From contig JAWPGT010000006.1 in the NCBI GenBank assembly GCA_034638255.1, positions 558,001 to 622,000 on the forward strand: 64,000 nucleotides of DNA. Reading direction: 5' to 3'. The stretch comes from Coprinus comatus. Taxonomy: Eukaryota > Basidiomycota > Agaricomycetes > Agaricales > Agaricaceae. Shown here one piece after another: positions 11,707-23,442 of the stretch (position 1 is the stretch's first letter; each line of letters opens with the position of its first letter). The position numbers and the translations under genes are program-made. A model generated the notes under the pieces. The model made no database searches, was not told the DNA's origin, and was given only the letters and a program-made list of their open reading frames with translations.

Positions 11707-14591
11707 TTATTTGGCATTGGCTGCCGCAACAGAAAGGACTTTCTCCTTGAGTATCGCCGGGTAGCTGTTCATAAGATGTGCAAGAGAGCGCAAATCTTCT
11801 TGGTCTAGAAGTATGATGGTAATTTTGGGCTACGACACATGATAAGAATGGGTTTGCAATCTATAAGACAACGACTTACAGCTCCTCTGATACCAAAAGA
11901 CTTGACAACCTTGAACCTAAAGGAAATGCTACCTCGGTCTGTTTTCCGGAAAAAATGTACATGGGAACTCACAATTTGTCACCAAGCTGTTGTTTCTGTT
12001 GTTGAATTGGCTTTGAGGATAAACTATCAATAAATTCATTGGTAGTTTGTATAATAAGCGGATCAGCCTTGGCGACAGGCAGGTTGTTGCTTGGGTCAGA
12101 TACCCGCTTCAGGATTTCGACAGCAGGAAGTTTAGCCAAGGACGCAACAGAAGATCCTGTAGCGGACGCTGATCCAGAAGGTGTGGCAGGGAGAGGCGAT
12201 GCTGCTGCAGATGCACCTCTGGAAGAAAGATCTGGAGTCCTTGGAGAGTCCACAGTCCTGGGTGCTGTCTTTTTAGTCTGAGGCGTAACTGGGGCAGACC
12301 TCGGTTCAGCTGGTTTGACCTCTTCTTCATCGCTCTCCAATACCATCTTAGCATCAGCCAATTTGGCGCGAAGGACTTCATTGTTGAAAAGACACATGGC
12401 ACGCTCCCGCTTCGGCAGGCTCATAACGAGATCCGTCAGATCGGATACCCGTGTACGTTCTAGTTTGGAAATGGCAGCATACATCCTTTCCCTCTCTGAC
12501 AATGGGGGAATAGATCCCGAGGGTGACGAGGTTCGAGGGGGGGTGGTCAGCTCGGCGTTGACAGATATAGGGGTGGAGGGGTGTTCGGGAGCACTAGCAG
12601 TAGCGTCTGGATTAGCAAGGAGTGAATCTTCCGACGCTGATGCCGAGGGTATCGCAGATGTCGGTTTCGGAGACGGAGAAGAGTCTCCTGTCTTCAAATG
12701 TTCCGATTTCCAGGATTCTACCTGTTCCATCAGCCGATCCGGGTCATCAAGAGTCTGTAGGACCTCGCTGAGTGAGACCGTCACGAGGACTTCAACCAGA
12801 GCTTCAAGTTCGCTGGATGGCACAAGCGATTTTACGCGCCGGGTAAGTTCTCCAGTCAAAACTTCCTTGCGAACCACAGGAGTCAACGAAGAGAGATCGT
12901 CATATCGCATGGGCATATTGAGTGTACCAGTCAATGCAGCCTGTCAAACCATTCAGCTAAATCGTATCTCAGAGGGGCCATTAATCCAACTCACATGGTA
13001 ATAACTCCCAGAACCACGTCTTCCCCTTTCAGAACGTTCAATAATACTACTGTTCTTTGGAGATGATAGAGCGGATGGGCGTGCCCGAGGGCTAGACCAT
13101 CCACCAACCAAAGTTTCTCCTGCTTCACTAGCCGCAGGACTAGTTGCCCCACTAGAACCTCTTGGATGTCCATTATTGCCTGAAAACCTGTGAGCAAGCT
13201 TCTCCTGACGAAGCTGCTTGGGTTCATGTAAGCGGACAACAATTTGTTTGGAGCCCAACTGAGCTCCATTCATCGCATGCATTGCCGCATTGGCTATTGG
13301 GGTAATTCGATCAAACCATATTCATTCAGCGGCACAGATGTACGCACCTTGGTCAGGCGTTTGGAACGAAACAAAGCCAAATCCACGACTTTCGCCACCC
13401 TCATTTCGCATTACACGCGCACTATCATGAAGTGAATAGGTTTCGGATGGATATAGATCTATATCACTAACCTGACAATTTGACCAAACTGTGGGGTAGA
13501 TGTGTTACTTTAGGTGTTGTGAGGGGAGTTTTTATTGTTCTCACCTTGCGGAAATGAGTAAACAGTTCCTTGGAGTCGATATCTGCGTCAAGATTCTATC
13601 CAGATCGTATCAGAGTGTTTCGCAATCAAATGCAAATATCTCGAACCTTGCAGAACAGATTGCACGGGTCGATTAAGCCACTATGACTTGCAGAACCCGG
13701 ACCGGATGGTGGAGCTAATTGCACTTGTTGACCAGGTCCATGTAGGAACGGAGCAGGCCCGGGAGATCTAAGGCCATAAGAAACGGCTCTTGGAGGAGGA
13801 GAGTACTACCGGTATTCAATAAATAGGCGATCTTTTTGAATTTGAAATGCACTATACCTGAGGAATGTAAGTTGAAAACTGGGGGCTAGCAGGAACGAAA
13901 CTGGGTGCCGCTGCATTAAAGTCAGCCGCCGTGCCACTCGCTTTTCTTGGGGTGTAAATTTGAACCGCGATGTTGTGGCCCTCGACATCTGCACAATGCA
14001 TAGCTTCTTCGGCATGACGAGCGTCTTCTTCACTCCAAAACTCCACTACCCCTGTATCAGGGCCAAACTGAGTGTTGGCACGTACGGACGCCAAAGCACC
14101 GTAGGGTCGGAAAATGTCATAGAGCTGCGAGTCTGTATAAGTTGGGGGTAGATGCTTCACAAGACGGGGGTGAGCCGCTGGAGGAGGAAGCGCGGTTGGA
14201 GGATTTGAGGGAGGAAATGGCGAGAGAACGAGAGGAACGACCTGGGCAAGGTTAGGAATTGGTCGTGCTTGAAGGATAGCCAGTGCTTTTTCGGCTGAAT
14301 TCAAGAGGAAAGTGTTAGAGTACTGATCACATACACGTGCAGAACGGTGGCCACGACGTGAATACCTTTCTCCAAAAACTTGAATTCAATCACCCCAACG
14401 AGTGGGTTGTTGGATCCATCGCGGTTGATTGTTGGTCTGAACGGGCCAAGATTCGCGAAGGCATGGACGATGTTCTCATCGGAGACCCAAGCTGGAACAT
14501 TCAGGACATAGAGGAGGGCGTCCTGTAGATACGGGTGCTGATGTGGGCCAGGAAAGCCGAGTTCGTTGCTTTGGTCGTATTGGAAGTCCAT
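11707..14591 (-). CDS. RRM4: Rrm4-like RNA-binding protein (three RRMs, C-terminal MLLE)
   Basis: ATG at 14591 (MDFQYDQSNELGFPG) to stop at 11707 (LSVAAANAK). Three RRMs come in order. RRM1 is near 14.3-14.55 kb (LLYVLNVPAWVSDENIVHAF, VGVIEFKFLEK). RRM2 is near 13.95-14.2 kb (RLVKHLPPTYTDSQLYDIF, TGVVEFWSEEDA). RRM3 is near 13.25-13.7 kb (NLFCK, AMHAMNGAQLGSKQIVVRL). After a Ser/Pro-rich linker, one MLLE-like helical segment follows (VRKEVLTGELTRRVKSLV to LQTLDDPDRLMEQVESW), then a second at the C-terminus (QQKQQLGDKL, KITIILLDQEDLRSLAHLMNSYP). This order is that of Ustilago maydis Rrm4, which moves mRNAs on endosomes through MLLE contacts with Upa1. A poly(A)-binding protein is the alternative, but that has four RRMs. 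Confidence 0.75.
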
Positions 14592-14757
14592 TGCAGAGAC
14601 GTTGAAGACGCCTGCACTCAACGGCCTGGAATGCACAACACTTGCAATTACAAAATGTTTGCCACTACTACTCGCGCTTATGTAACATCCTCTCACATCT
14701 ATTCTAATAAATACCATAATATATTCCGATCTCCATAATTCCGTTCACTACGTCGTC

Positions 14758-15124
14758 TTAGTAAATATTTATATAATACACCGTCATAAAGGTACTCACA
14801 GGGTGCCTTCGACGAGCAGAAATGCTATGTGTCCGACGGTGTAGCCGTACAAAGTCCGGGTCTTTGTTCCCAGACCTGATCAAGTTCAGGAAATAGGAGG
14901 TAATTCTGCAACTAATATAAGTTTCATATCTCAACAAATACCCCTGTTGCTTACCTGTCCAATGAAATGTGGGGTACGGTCATCATTGAAGTCATAAGGG
15001 GGTCGGAAGTCAATAGAATAGTAGGATTGAGTTCCATCATCTGCTCAATTCTACCCAACGGTGCAGCTGCAACTAATGCCAAAGCCGTTGTGAAGAAAAG
15101 CATAAGGTGAGATCCCAACTGCAT
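14758..15124 (-). CDS. Possible small secreted protein
   Basis: ATG at 15124 opens a clear signal peptide: MQLGSHLMLFFTTALALVAA, with likely cleavage after the Ala-Ala run. The mature part begins APLGRIEQMMELNP. Without splicing the frame stops after 56 residues. A GTAAGC donor sits exactly there, and acceptors near 14905-14911 restore the frame. Exon 2 then adds a very basic end (DFVRLHRRTHSISARRRHP), stopping near 14758 or slightly earlier at a further intron. The total is about 100 residues. I recognise no family. The signal peptide and plausible splice site support a gene, but its small size makes the call uncertain. Confidence 0.45.
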
Positions 15125-16105
15125 CGTATTTGTTCCAAAATATTCGTGAGTTGCAGATGGGGAGGGCTGAATGTTGTGTAGTACCCAGCACTGGAGAAAA
15201 CAGATGTTAGTATATGGCTGAATATATACCCATCCACAGAATCATTAACCTCCAATCAGGGGAAGTCGAGACCCAACTCTAGTGAATCACGTTCCGAAGC
15301 TTTTTTCAAGTCGAGTTCCTAGTTCCAATCTCAAGCTAGTCAAAGTCCCCCGCGGCGAAGGGTATGTAGGCAGTAGGGCATCACACATTCTTCTCGGAAC
15401 AGAGGCTATCTGCTTTTAAATCCCTCGGAAGGCCCTTGTGGAAATCTGCGTGGCGTTTTCACGGCGTTTGTATATTTCTAATACCACTATGTACTGCATT
15501 CCGCAGTATTTCTGTGTCGTGTTACCCATTCCGGCGTTCTCTCACCAGTAATCATAGAGACTCTGTGGTTGGCCAATGACACCCACAACCACAAATTAAT
15601 CCACAGCGATGACATCTACAACCATCAATATCCGAGTCAATATTGGCTCGTTGAGATGATGTGAGAACCTTGTGTCTAGCCGACTTGTCCGCAAGTAGCT
15701 TTATGTTCCCAAGACTCATAAATCAAGCAATAACGAAGACTGGGGTTCATTCAAGCTCGAATATAAAGTTTGTGTCAGTCCAAGATAAGGATTTTGTGTG
15801 GATGACCTCTCTACTCCCCTGGCGCCTCCACAAACCAATAAACGCTGAAGGATAACCGAGAGGAAATCAACTCCGTTTGTCTTCGTGCCATGTCAAAAAT
15901 AAACTCCTATTTCACGTCCCGACGGCGACGGTTTATTGAGGTGCTAATTAAACATGGTACATATGGAATATCATCAGCCCAGGGCCCATCCAGGTAGCAT
16001 GGCAGCGGTTGACATGATTGGTTCCATTACGTTCATATTAAACTACAGACATGACCCAGGTATCCATCAAGAACAAGTGCAGAACATGATTAGAGAAACG
16101 TGCCC
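15125..16105. other. Intergenic, about 980 bp
   Basis: Region between the possible secreted-protein gene and the Mad3 stop codon. Only short open frames of 60-64 codons occur, with no protein-like features. I see no RNA gene or clear repeat. Confidence 0.5.
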
Positions 16106-17536
16106 TCACCCATCATCTACAATCCGCACATTAGGATAATTCTTTAGGGGATCCTTCCTCAAAGCTTCCGCTTCTGAGCTAGGCATGGGCGTTAGACCCG
16201 CTTTTTTCACCTTGATGACTGATTCCGTCACCGGGTTAGCAGGTGATACAAGCGTTGCGGTCTAAAGATACACCATATAAGAGTCTTGGAAAAGTATCAA
16301 TGCACTAGGAAAGTTCTCACCTCATCTTTAAATGGCGTGAATCTTGGAGTTACTGGTGGTGCCGTATTTGAGGGTGTGTCTTCTCCGTCTACAAAAGGCA
16401 TAAAAGAACTTTTGGCTGGTGTCTTCGGAATCGAAATTGAAGCCTTGGGTTTGGGTTTGGATATAGCAGGTGGCGGTGGCATTTCCTCTGGTCCAGGATC
16501 ACAGTATACAGCGATCTTCGAGCTCGAGGCAGCGGATGAAGAAGCAATTCGTTTACTGCGACCAGCTTGCTTTAATGTTGTCCCAGCCAGCTTCTTGACT
16601 TCCGGAACGTTCTCTTTGATTCTGGTTTTGCGTGTTCCCAACTCTTGCCAGGAGTCAGCTGCTTGAGTAGCTTGTGATTCAGTACCTGATGGATCAACGA
16701 AGATTTGAAGTCTGCCATTAGAAATAGGATTGGATACACTGCGAGAGGATGCTTGGGAGCGAGATGTGGAAGGTTTGAGGGACGTCGTCGTGAGAGCCGC
16801 TCTGGGCTTCAAGGAAGACGTGGTTGTGGTTGGTGGTGGAAGCATCATGTTACTCATCATGCGCTTCTGGAAATCGTTATATCGTTCTTGAAGATGTTCC
16901 AAAGGTGATGCCTTCCTTGCAATTCCCAAGCAGTAGGTCTCGTCTGCCTCTTTACGACTATTAGGTTTGATTAGTGAGAAAAGAAGGAATCTGTTTTATA
17001 TGTATGCCTCACCGGCCATCTCGCTCGAGCACCGCAGCATATTCTTCATACAGGAGAGCAAATTCCGCCCCGATCTCGTTGACAGTCAGGAATTTGTAGA
17101 TGATCACCGGCTTTTCAACATAGCTAGCATATAGTAACCATAATTTCAAATATTTAATATCTCCTCTCCATTTCCCGTCATTATGATCTTTCAAAACTCG
17201 AGTGGCTTCTTCCAATAATTCCAGAAGGCCGGATTCCGCGCTATGACCCTGAGGGTAATTGTCAAGAGTCCAGTTTACAAATTGCCAGTAAGCATCGAGT
17301 GCGTCGTCATCCTCATCATCGAGAGCAATTTCCACGTTTATACGTAATCGATTCCGCGTTGCAGCGAGTTTCGATTCACGTTGAGCGTGTGGGGTTGCAA
17401 GGATAGCGGAAAGAGCAGTTACGCGTCGGCCTGTTCCTAGTGGTTGTACATTCTCCTTTGCAGCTTCGAGTACATCGCAGTCGACAACAGGAGGCTCATT
17501 CCCCTGGAACACGTCGTCCTCTTCTTGTGATAGCAT
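16106..17536 (-). CDS. MAD3: Spindle-checkpoint protein Mad3 (BubR1-like, no kinase)
   Basis: Three main exons: 17536 to about 17012, about 16950 to 16320, and about 16265 to 16106, with GT-AG borders. The product is about 440 residues. A KEN box lies at residues 27-29 (AAKENVQPL). The Bub1/Mad3 homology region 1, a TPR-like fold, follows: DALDAYWQFVNWTLDNYPQG, LLEEATRVLKDH, YLKLWLLYASYVEKP, FALLYEEYAAVLE. A second KEN box appears in the Ser/Thr/Lys-rich part (RIKENVPEV). The protein ends soon after (NYPNVRIVDDG), without any kinase domain, so it is Mad3 rather than Bub1. Mad3 with Mad2 and Cdc20 inhibits the APC/C; the first KEN box mediates Cdc20 binding. The promoter lies in the 650-bp gap to the divergent eIF4G-like gene. 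Confidence 0.88.
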
Positions 17537-18186
17537 TTGTTGAGAACAGAGTTTATTGAACGGACGAATGAAATACCATCACGTGGTCATATATGAGTTA
17601 TTTCTGGACACAATTTCAATTTCTTCAAAACGTTTCAACTACAAGTGAGTATATTGACGACTTAACCAACTACTGAAAACTATGTCTAAAACGAATATGC
17701 GCGGTATTAGTCAATCCTTAATATTACCTCGTCCGTTTTGAAACAGTTATTGGAGTCTTAGGGATACTGCTGATTCGAAGCGACCGATATTTTTCATACT
17801 TGCTCATTGCTGAAATTTTAAAAGGCCAAATTTGAAGTGTATTTTGTTTGAATGCTGCACAACATAATTTGAATTGCCACAAAAACTGCCGGAGGCTAAT
17901 GTCATTGGTTAATAGATTTCATTTGATTACTAGTAACTAGTAGTAAGAGGCCAACTTTTGTGCAGTTGAAGCTAGTTCTTTCGTGTTTATATTTATACTT
18001 ACACTCGTTTTCTAGAATAGTATTCCGTCATAGCTTTATCGGATGTGTCCGATGCTTCTCGTATTCTCCACAATGCATTGACAGCACGTTGTAGTTGTGC
18101 GCATCCCACCCACCTCCACTTTTCAAGTTCAAGTTCAAACAGCATACCGACATTTTCCAATTTTTAACTGGGCTTAGTAACAAGCA
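17537..18186. promoter_or_regulatory. Divergent intergenic region (Mad3 / eIF4G-like)
   Basis: A gap of 650 bp lies between two divergent genes and is expected to contain both promoters. I see no recognisable factor-binding site by eye. Confidence 0.4.
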
Positions 18187-19848
18187 ATGCCACGGCCCCA
18201 CATCACGAAAGAGCGTCGTTTTGTACACTCCGATCTTGATTCCTACGGCACCCCATTCTCTCAAACAATCTCAAATGCTCGCATCATTGAAGACCCAAGA
18301 GGAATTCAATATCCAAATGACATCAAGAGTCCCAAACCAGATCTCATCACGGACATTGAAAATGGAATTTTTCGGTAACTACTTTCACTACTATAGCAGT
18401 AGTATAATTCGTTTGACATACTTTCAAAGCTATGATCTCGATTTCCTCATGCAATTCAACAATTTTTGCAAGGAGAAACCGCGGATGCTACCTCTCAGTC
18501 ATCTTGGACTCGAGCGAGTAGATCCTCAGTCTGTGCGTCTAGGAAACCCGTCCAATCGCAAGTCAAATCTCCGAGTTATCTCGCCGGAGACCACCATCGT
18601 AAGCGGCTCTCCTGAAAACGTCGCTCTCAATGTTCGATCAAGCACAACTACTATCCCCGAAGTACATATCCCTATTCCATATCACAGAACGCGAAGTCAC
18701 CGCGGTAGTGGTAAGATGAAAGCACAAAAGGACACTACGCCATCGTCATGGCGTATTACTTCCAACTCTCAAAATACCGCTCGCGGTATCCAAACTCTTA
18801 GTCTCGTCCCTGAAGTTACTCCTCTCAATCCAATAAAACCTGGCTCTTGGAACAGAGAATCTCTCCGATTCCATTCCAATTCACCAGAGTTCATCCAATG
18901 CAAAGTCCTTGGTATGCTTAACAAATTAACTAGGACGAATTTCGATTCTATTTCCGATCAACTCATTAAATTGACCAACAAATCTGCGCTGGAGAATCCT
19001 GGAACTTTCGTCCAGATTATTCGTTTGGTTTACAAAGTGGCTACTTCCCAAATTACGCCGTGGTTAGAGCTATATGCTCAACTTTGTAACAAAATGATGA
19101 GGGAGACTAGTAAAGATATAAGGTCCCGTGGTGGTGGTGCTCTCAGTGGTGGTCAACTATTTCGAAAATACCTCCTGGATCAGCTCAACGAGGCTTTCGA
19201 TGCAGCTGTACAGTCCACCGATTGTGTTAATAAAAACTGTCAAAAGGCCGTTTTATACTCAGACGAATACTACGCCATTCATAAAGTAAAACGTCAAGGA
19301 CTTGGGCTTGTTCAGTTCATGGGCGAATTGTTCAAGGCGTCAATTATAATGGAACGTATCATACATGACTCTATCAAAATCTTGATTGGTGCCGTGTTAA
19401 GTCCAAGAGAAGATAATTTGGAGAGGTTGTGTATACTCATGACGAACGCAGGAATGGTGTTAGATACGCCTAAAGCTCATGCTCACATGGATGTTTATTT
19501 TTCATGGATCAAGGAGATATATACCACTAACAACAAAGAAGTGTGTCTTCGTATACGTTTCATGCTCCTGGTACGTTACTACTATGTTCTTGCCATTGAA
19601 CAACTCACGTTGGTACCAATCAAGTATAAATACAGGATGTCATAGAGCTACGGGAGAAAGGTTGGATTCCTCGGGTGCGTAAGGTTCCAGTTCCTCTGAC
19701 TCCGAGTAGGGTAGTGAGTGTACTTTCTCTACATTATCTATATGTATTCACCATTGTACTTACTACTAATCAAAGAAAAGTAAACGAGAGTAGTCCCAGA
19801 AAAAGAACGTCTCCAACATCTTCAAGTTTAGGTTCTCCTCTCTCATAA
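18187..19848 (+). CDS. Compact eIF4G-like protein (eIF4E-binding motif + MIF4G)
   Basis: Exon 1 is 18187-18374, exon 2 is 18430-19570 and exon 3 starts at 19636. The frame is kept at both GT-AG introns, giving about 513 residues if exon 3 runs to the stop at 19846-19848. Exon 1 ends with DPRGIQYPNDIKSPKPDL and NGIFR. Splicing then creates RYDLDFLMQF, which contains the eIF4E-binding motif YxxxxL-hydrophobic. After a basic linker comes the MIF4G domain (IQCKVLGMLNKLT, SDQLIKLTNKSA, LELYAQLCNKMM, GLVQFMGELFKASI, LERLCILMTNAGMVLDTP, RIRFMLLDVIELREKGWIPR). MIF4G binds eIF4A. The long N-terminal poly(A)-binding part and any MA3 domain are absent, so this is a short stand-alone core, probably a paralogue. 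An extra intron near 19710 could change the last 40 residues. Confidence 0.78.
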
Positions 19849-21825
19849 TTCACAGTTGTAACTTTAGGATACTTGTACCTCATCTCTCAATTTTTTGTAT
19901 GGTAATAAATCTCCATATCAAACATTAATTCCTTAAGCTCACCCGCTACGTAAAAACTGGATGAAAAAAAAAAACATATGTGCCACATGTCCTGTACTCT
20001 CCAGATAGTTCACTTACAACAGTACCATGTAGATTTTTGGGAAACCTCCTTTTACATCCCTTTCGGACTTTCCTTTCAACCTTCATGTCCAATGGTACTT
20101 TTAAGTTCTGCAATTATTAGCGATTAATGATCCGTCATAAGTATTACTTCTCAGTTCTCTAACTACCACTCATGATCCATTCCAACGTTCAAACGAGCAT
20201 AGCCGACAATACTACCAACAATAAATAAACAACTCACAAAATAATTCATAACTCAAGCTCAAGGATCATACAAAAATCAAGAAGAAAAAAATCTCTTCAT
20301 CAACTTAATAAGCAACTACAAAACTAACTTTTTCTGTCTGAAGCTAACTACGTAACTAACCAAAACCATGCAACCTGATACGAAACTTCAGATCTTCAGA
20401 CTTGGAAACTCGGGGGGATGAGCGGGAACTTTGAATTTGGAAATAGAAAAGAACAAAAAGAAAGAAAAAAGATAGAAAAAAGAAGGGAAAGTGTAACCAA
20501 ACAATCGCCTAGAGGAAAAAGGACGACCATTAAGGGTGAAGAGCACCTTGAGATAAAAGGAAGGATAACAATTCTTGATTTTGAGATTTTTGGAGTTATG
20601 GTTTGAACCTTTAGTTGTGAAGGTGTGAGGGAGAGGTAAACGAGGGTGTGTGCGGGTGTTCGGAATCGAATGACTAGAAATGTCGATAGGAGGACGAAAT
20701 TCGACTGGCACCGAAGTACAGAAATGATATGGTTGACCGGGTTTGATAATTGTGTGTAGGTGTGAAAACCCAAGGTCGACCATAGAGCAGCAAGTTGTTG
20801 GGGAATGAAAAGTGAGTGTTTTGAGAGGGGTGCAATGGGATAAGGGGATAAACGACATAACAGGATTGTCATGACACCAACGCTCGACTTTTATCAAATC
20901 TTTGTCGAGGTTTCAGATCGCAAAAAAGTATGCGAGTAAAGAAAAGAAAAAGAAAAAAGAGGAAAAAGAATTGTAGTATATGTACAATCTATATTCTTTA
21001 TTTTGGAAACTTCACATTTCATGGGACATTCAATTTGTTTGTAGTCCGTGTAATGCCAAAAAGAAGAAAAAATGAGACGAGAAAATGAAGGCAACAAGAA
21101 AATCGGGATGTGCGGAGGTTACTATAGGACTATATATGTGTGTGGGCGATAGAGGTGAATTGATATTGAATATTGAAGTTGGGATAGGTCACGTAAAGCG
21201 GCATGAACGTAAAAGAGAATGTGCCGATGTTGAAAGTGTCCGCTTGAAGTATATGCGTGGATGTGTTAATATATGATGACGACAAGTAACCGAGTATAGG
21301 CTAGAGCAAAAGCCCAACTACATTTCATTGCTGTTGCTGTTAGCATTTTAGCGATGGCTGGGTGATTTCTTGTTCGATTCTAGACGCTGTCGCGTGTCTA
21401 CTTCTCTTTTCTTATTAAGAAAAAAGGAACACCTAAAAACAAATTAATTATTATACTCGGTATGAAACACAGGACACTCACCGAATATCAAAGCAACCTT
21501 TCTCGTCCATCTCTGCATCACGCACAAGAATAATGAGAATGAGAGTTAAAGAAACAATGAGGGAAAGGGGAAATGCTAGAATATACTTGATACATGTGGG
21601 CAGGAGAGCAGGAGCCACAAAAGAAAAACACAAAAAACGCAAATGAAACAAGGGAACGAAGTAACAACACAACAAACAATGTCCTCGGGGCACCCCTATG
21701 AAATAGACCACCCGCAGTCCTGATTAACCACCTCCAAAGAAAGAAAGAAAAAACAAGGGCATGTGAACAGAAGGAATAATGCACGTAAAGAACGTCGGGT
21801 GCCTATAGTAGGTAGAAAGCAGGTG

Positions 21826-21860
<35 letters not shown>

Positions 21861-23442
21861 TACTATGGATGGAAAAAAAATAAGGCAACTAAACTAGAAG
21901 AAACTGTTTAAAATAATAATTTTCATACTAAAAACAATGGGGGGAGTAGAGGGATAGGGAAGTGTTTGAACGATTCATAAAAACATAAACATGAACAACA
22001 GAACATGGCCCCTCGAATCGATTTGTTGAAACAAGTGGGAAAAAAGGGATGCGGGGAGTGTGGTAAAAGGAGTGTATGGGGAAGGAGAAGGAGGAGGTAG
22101 ACTGTTGTCACATGGGTGCGCAAATAATGAAAAGAAAAGAAAAATAACTGGAGAGAAGAAAAACCAAGACATTCAACATTCAACGAAATAAAGGGGTTTA
22201 AGAGACACCGAAAGAAACCACTCCCATAATAATGACCACAAGGAATGTTGATGTCGATTAAATACGTGAAACCCGTAGCCTTTGCATTTAAAAAGGGCGG
22301 ATTCTCCGTGTGAACGCATATATACAAGACGGACGAAAGCAACTCAACGTTGTCGAGGGTTTGACCAAGAATTTTGTTGTACAGGTGTGGCCTTTTCTTA
22401 TCGTTCACCAAAGGAAAGACCACAGGAAGGATAAGGGGGAAAGTGATGATAATAACACATGTATCGTTCTTGAATGTTGAATGTAGAGAGATAAACTGTA
22501 ACAAGGAACACGATTTGAAGGGCGTCCAACCAGAGCAAGAAAAGATGATGTTGAAAGATTGGACCCAAAATGCAAAACACATTAACCCATCGCTTGAAGA
22601 ACAAAAAAAAAATGCGTTAGGGCGATGGGCAAAGGTATGAGACAAGTTAGGAGAGATGGGGTATTCTTCGTGACGTTGCCGATGTCGAGACAGGAATATT
22701 AATGTCCCGATTGTGTGCGAGGGTGTCCGTGAACCATTAAAACCATTAACCGAGAAAAGTACCATAATGAAGGCCGTAAAAGACCACGTCAAGAGCCCAA
22801 CAATGAAAAAAAAGCATAAAGGTCCGGATTCTATCCAGAAAGATGTTGATGGGGGAATGGGAATGTGGATAGCGATAAAAGTGACACAATCGTCCTTCGT
22901 CCGGAACATGTAGGGAGGTAAAAATCGTGTACAGTCGGGTTGGCGACAAGTGGCTGCGTGTGATGTCCTTGAAAAAATAGGGACGTGTCGCCGATTAGAT
23001 TACTTGAAGATCGATGGTAGCGATAGCAATGTCTCGTTCTGACCCAAACCCAAACTCTAGAAACCAGAAGAAAACCCAGAAAACCCAGAAAAACAGAGAA
23101 ACACTAGGGGTGAATAATGATAGTTCAAAGCGATGCGAGAGAAGAAATTGCAGTCGACTATGATACAGTTGCTTGCTTTGCTTGTTGATTTGTTAAAGAA
23201 ATAGTGGTGCAGATAGAAGTTCAGGTGGGTAGGAGGGAATTTTTGGAGATGCAAAGTCGGTGAGCCAGGCCAAAGAACGAGTATAGCAAAAAAGAAGGAC
23301 GAGGGGCGATAATGTAGACACCAGTTCTAGAGAAAATCGAAGACTGATGCGAAATGAGCCACGACTGATGCAAGGTCATGGGAAAGAAAAAAAATGCAAA
23401 CCTCTATGCTTTTAAAAATTATTGGTCTAGAAAAGGGGTATT
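19849..23442. other. Long strand-skewed block, probably non-coding
   Basis: About 3.6 kb without a gene I can support. From about 20.39 to 23.4 kb the plus strand is strikingly purine-rich and the minus strand pyrimidine-rich. This yields long minus-strand open frames of 169, 158, 88 and 328 codons whose translations are heavy in Phe, Ser, Leu, His and Pro. They look like read-through of CT-rich DNA, not proteins: no domains, no conserved motifs, no codon-like composition. It may be the long 3' untranslated part of the 23443-24595 gene, or a non-coding transcript. Confidence 0.5.
21826..21858 (+). repeat. Poly(A) tract of 33 bases
   Basis: An uninterrupted run of 33 A on the plus strand (T on the minus strand) sits inside the strand-skewed block. 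No retrotransposon or retrocopy sequence was recognised upstream. Confidence 0.95.

Noticed and set aside
14880..14900. Possible thiamin-riboswitch-like core (CCTGATCAAGTTCAGG)
   Set aside because: It is a short palindrome inside the second exon of the small ORF; other conserved riboswitch segments are absent.
20388..20897. 169- and 158-codon minus-strand open frames
   Set aside because: They overlap in two frames, share the same pyrimidine-driven composition and show no recognisable motif.
21923..22909. 328-codon minus-strand open frame as a membrane protein gene
   Set aside because: Composition is that of CT-rich DNA (Phe, Ser, Leu, His, Pro in excess), with no domain, no splice context and shadow frames in the same block.
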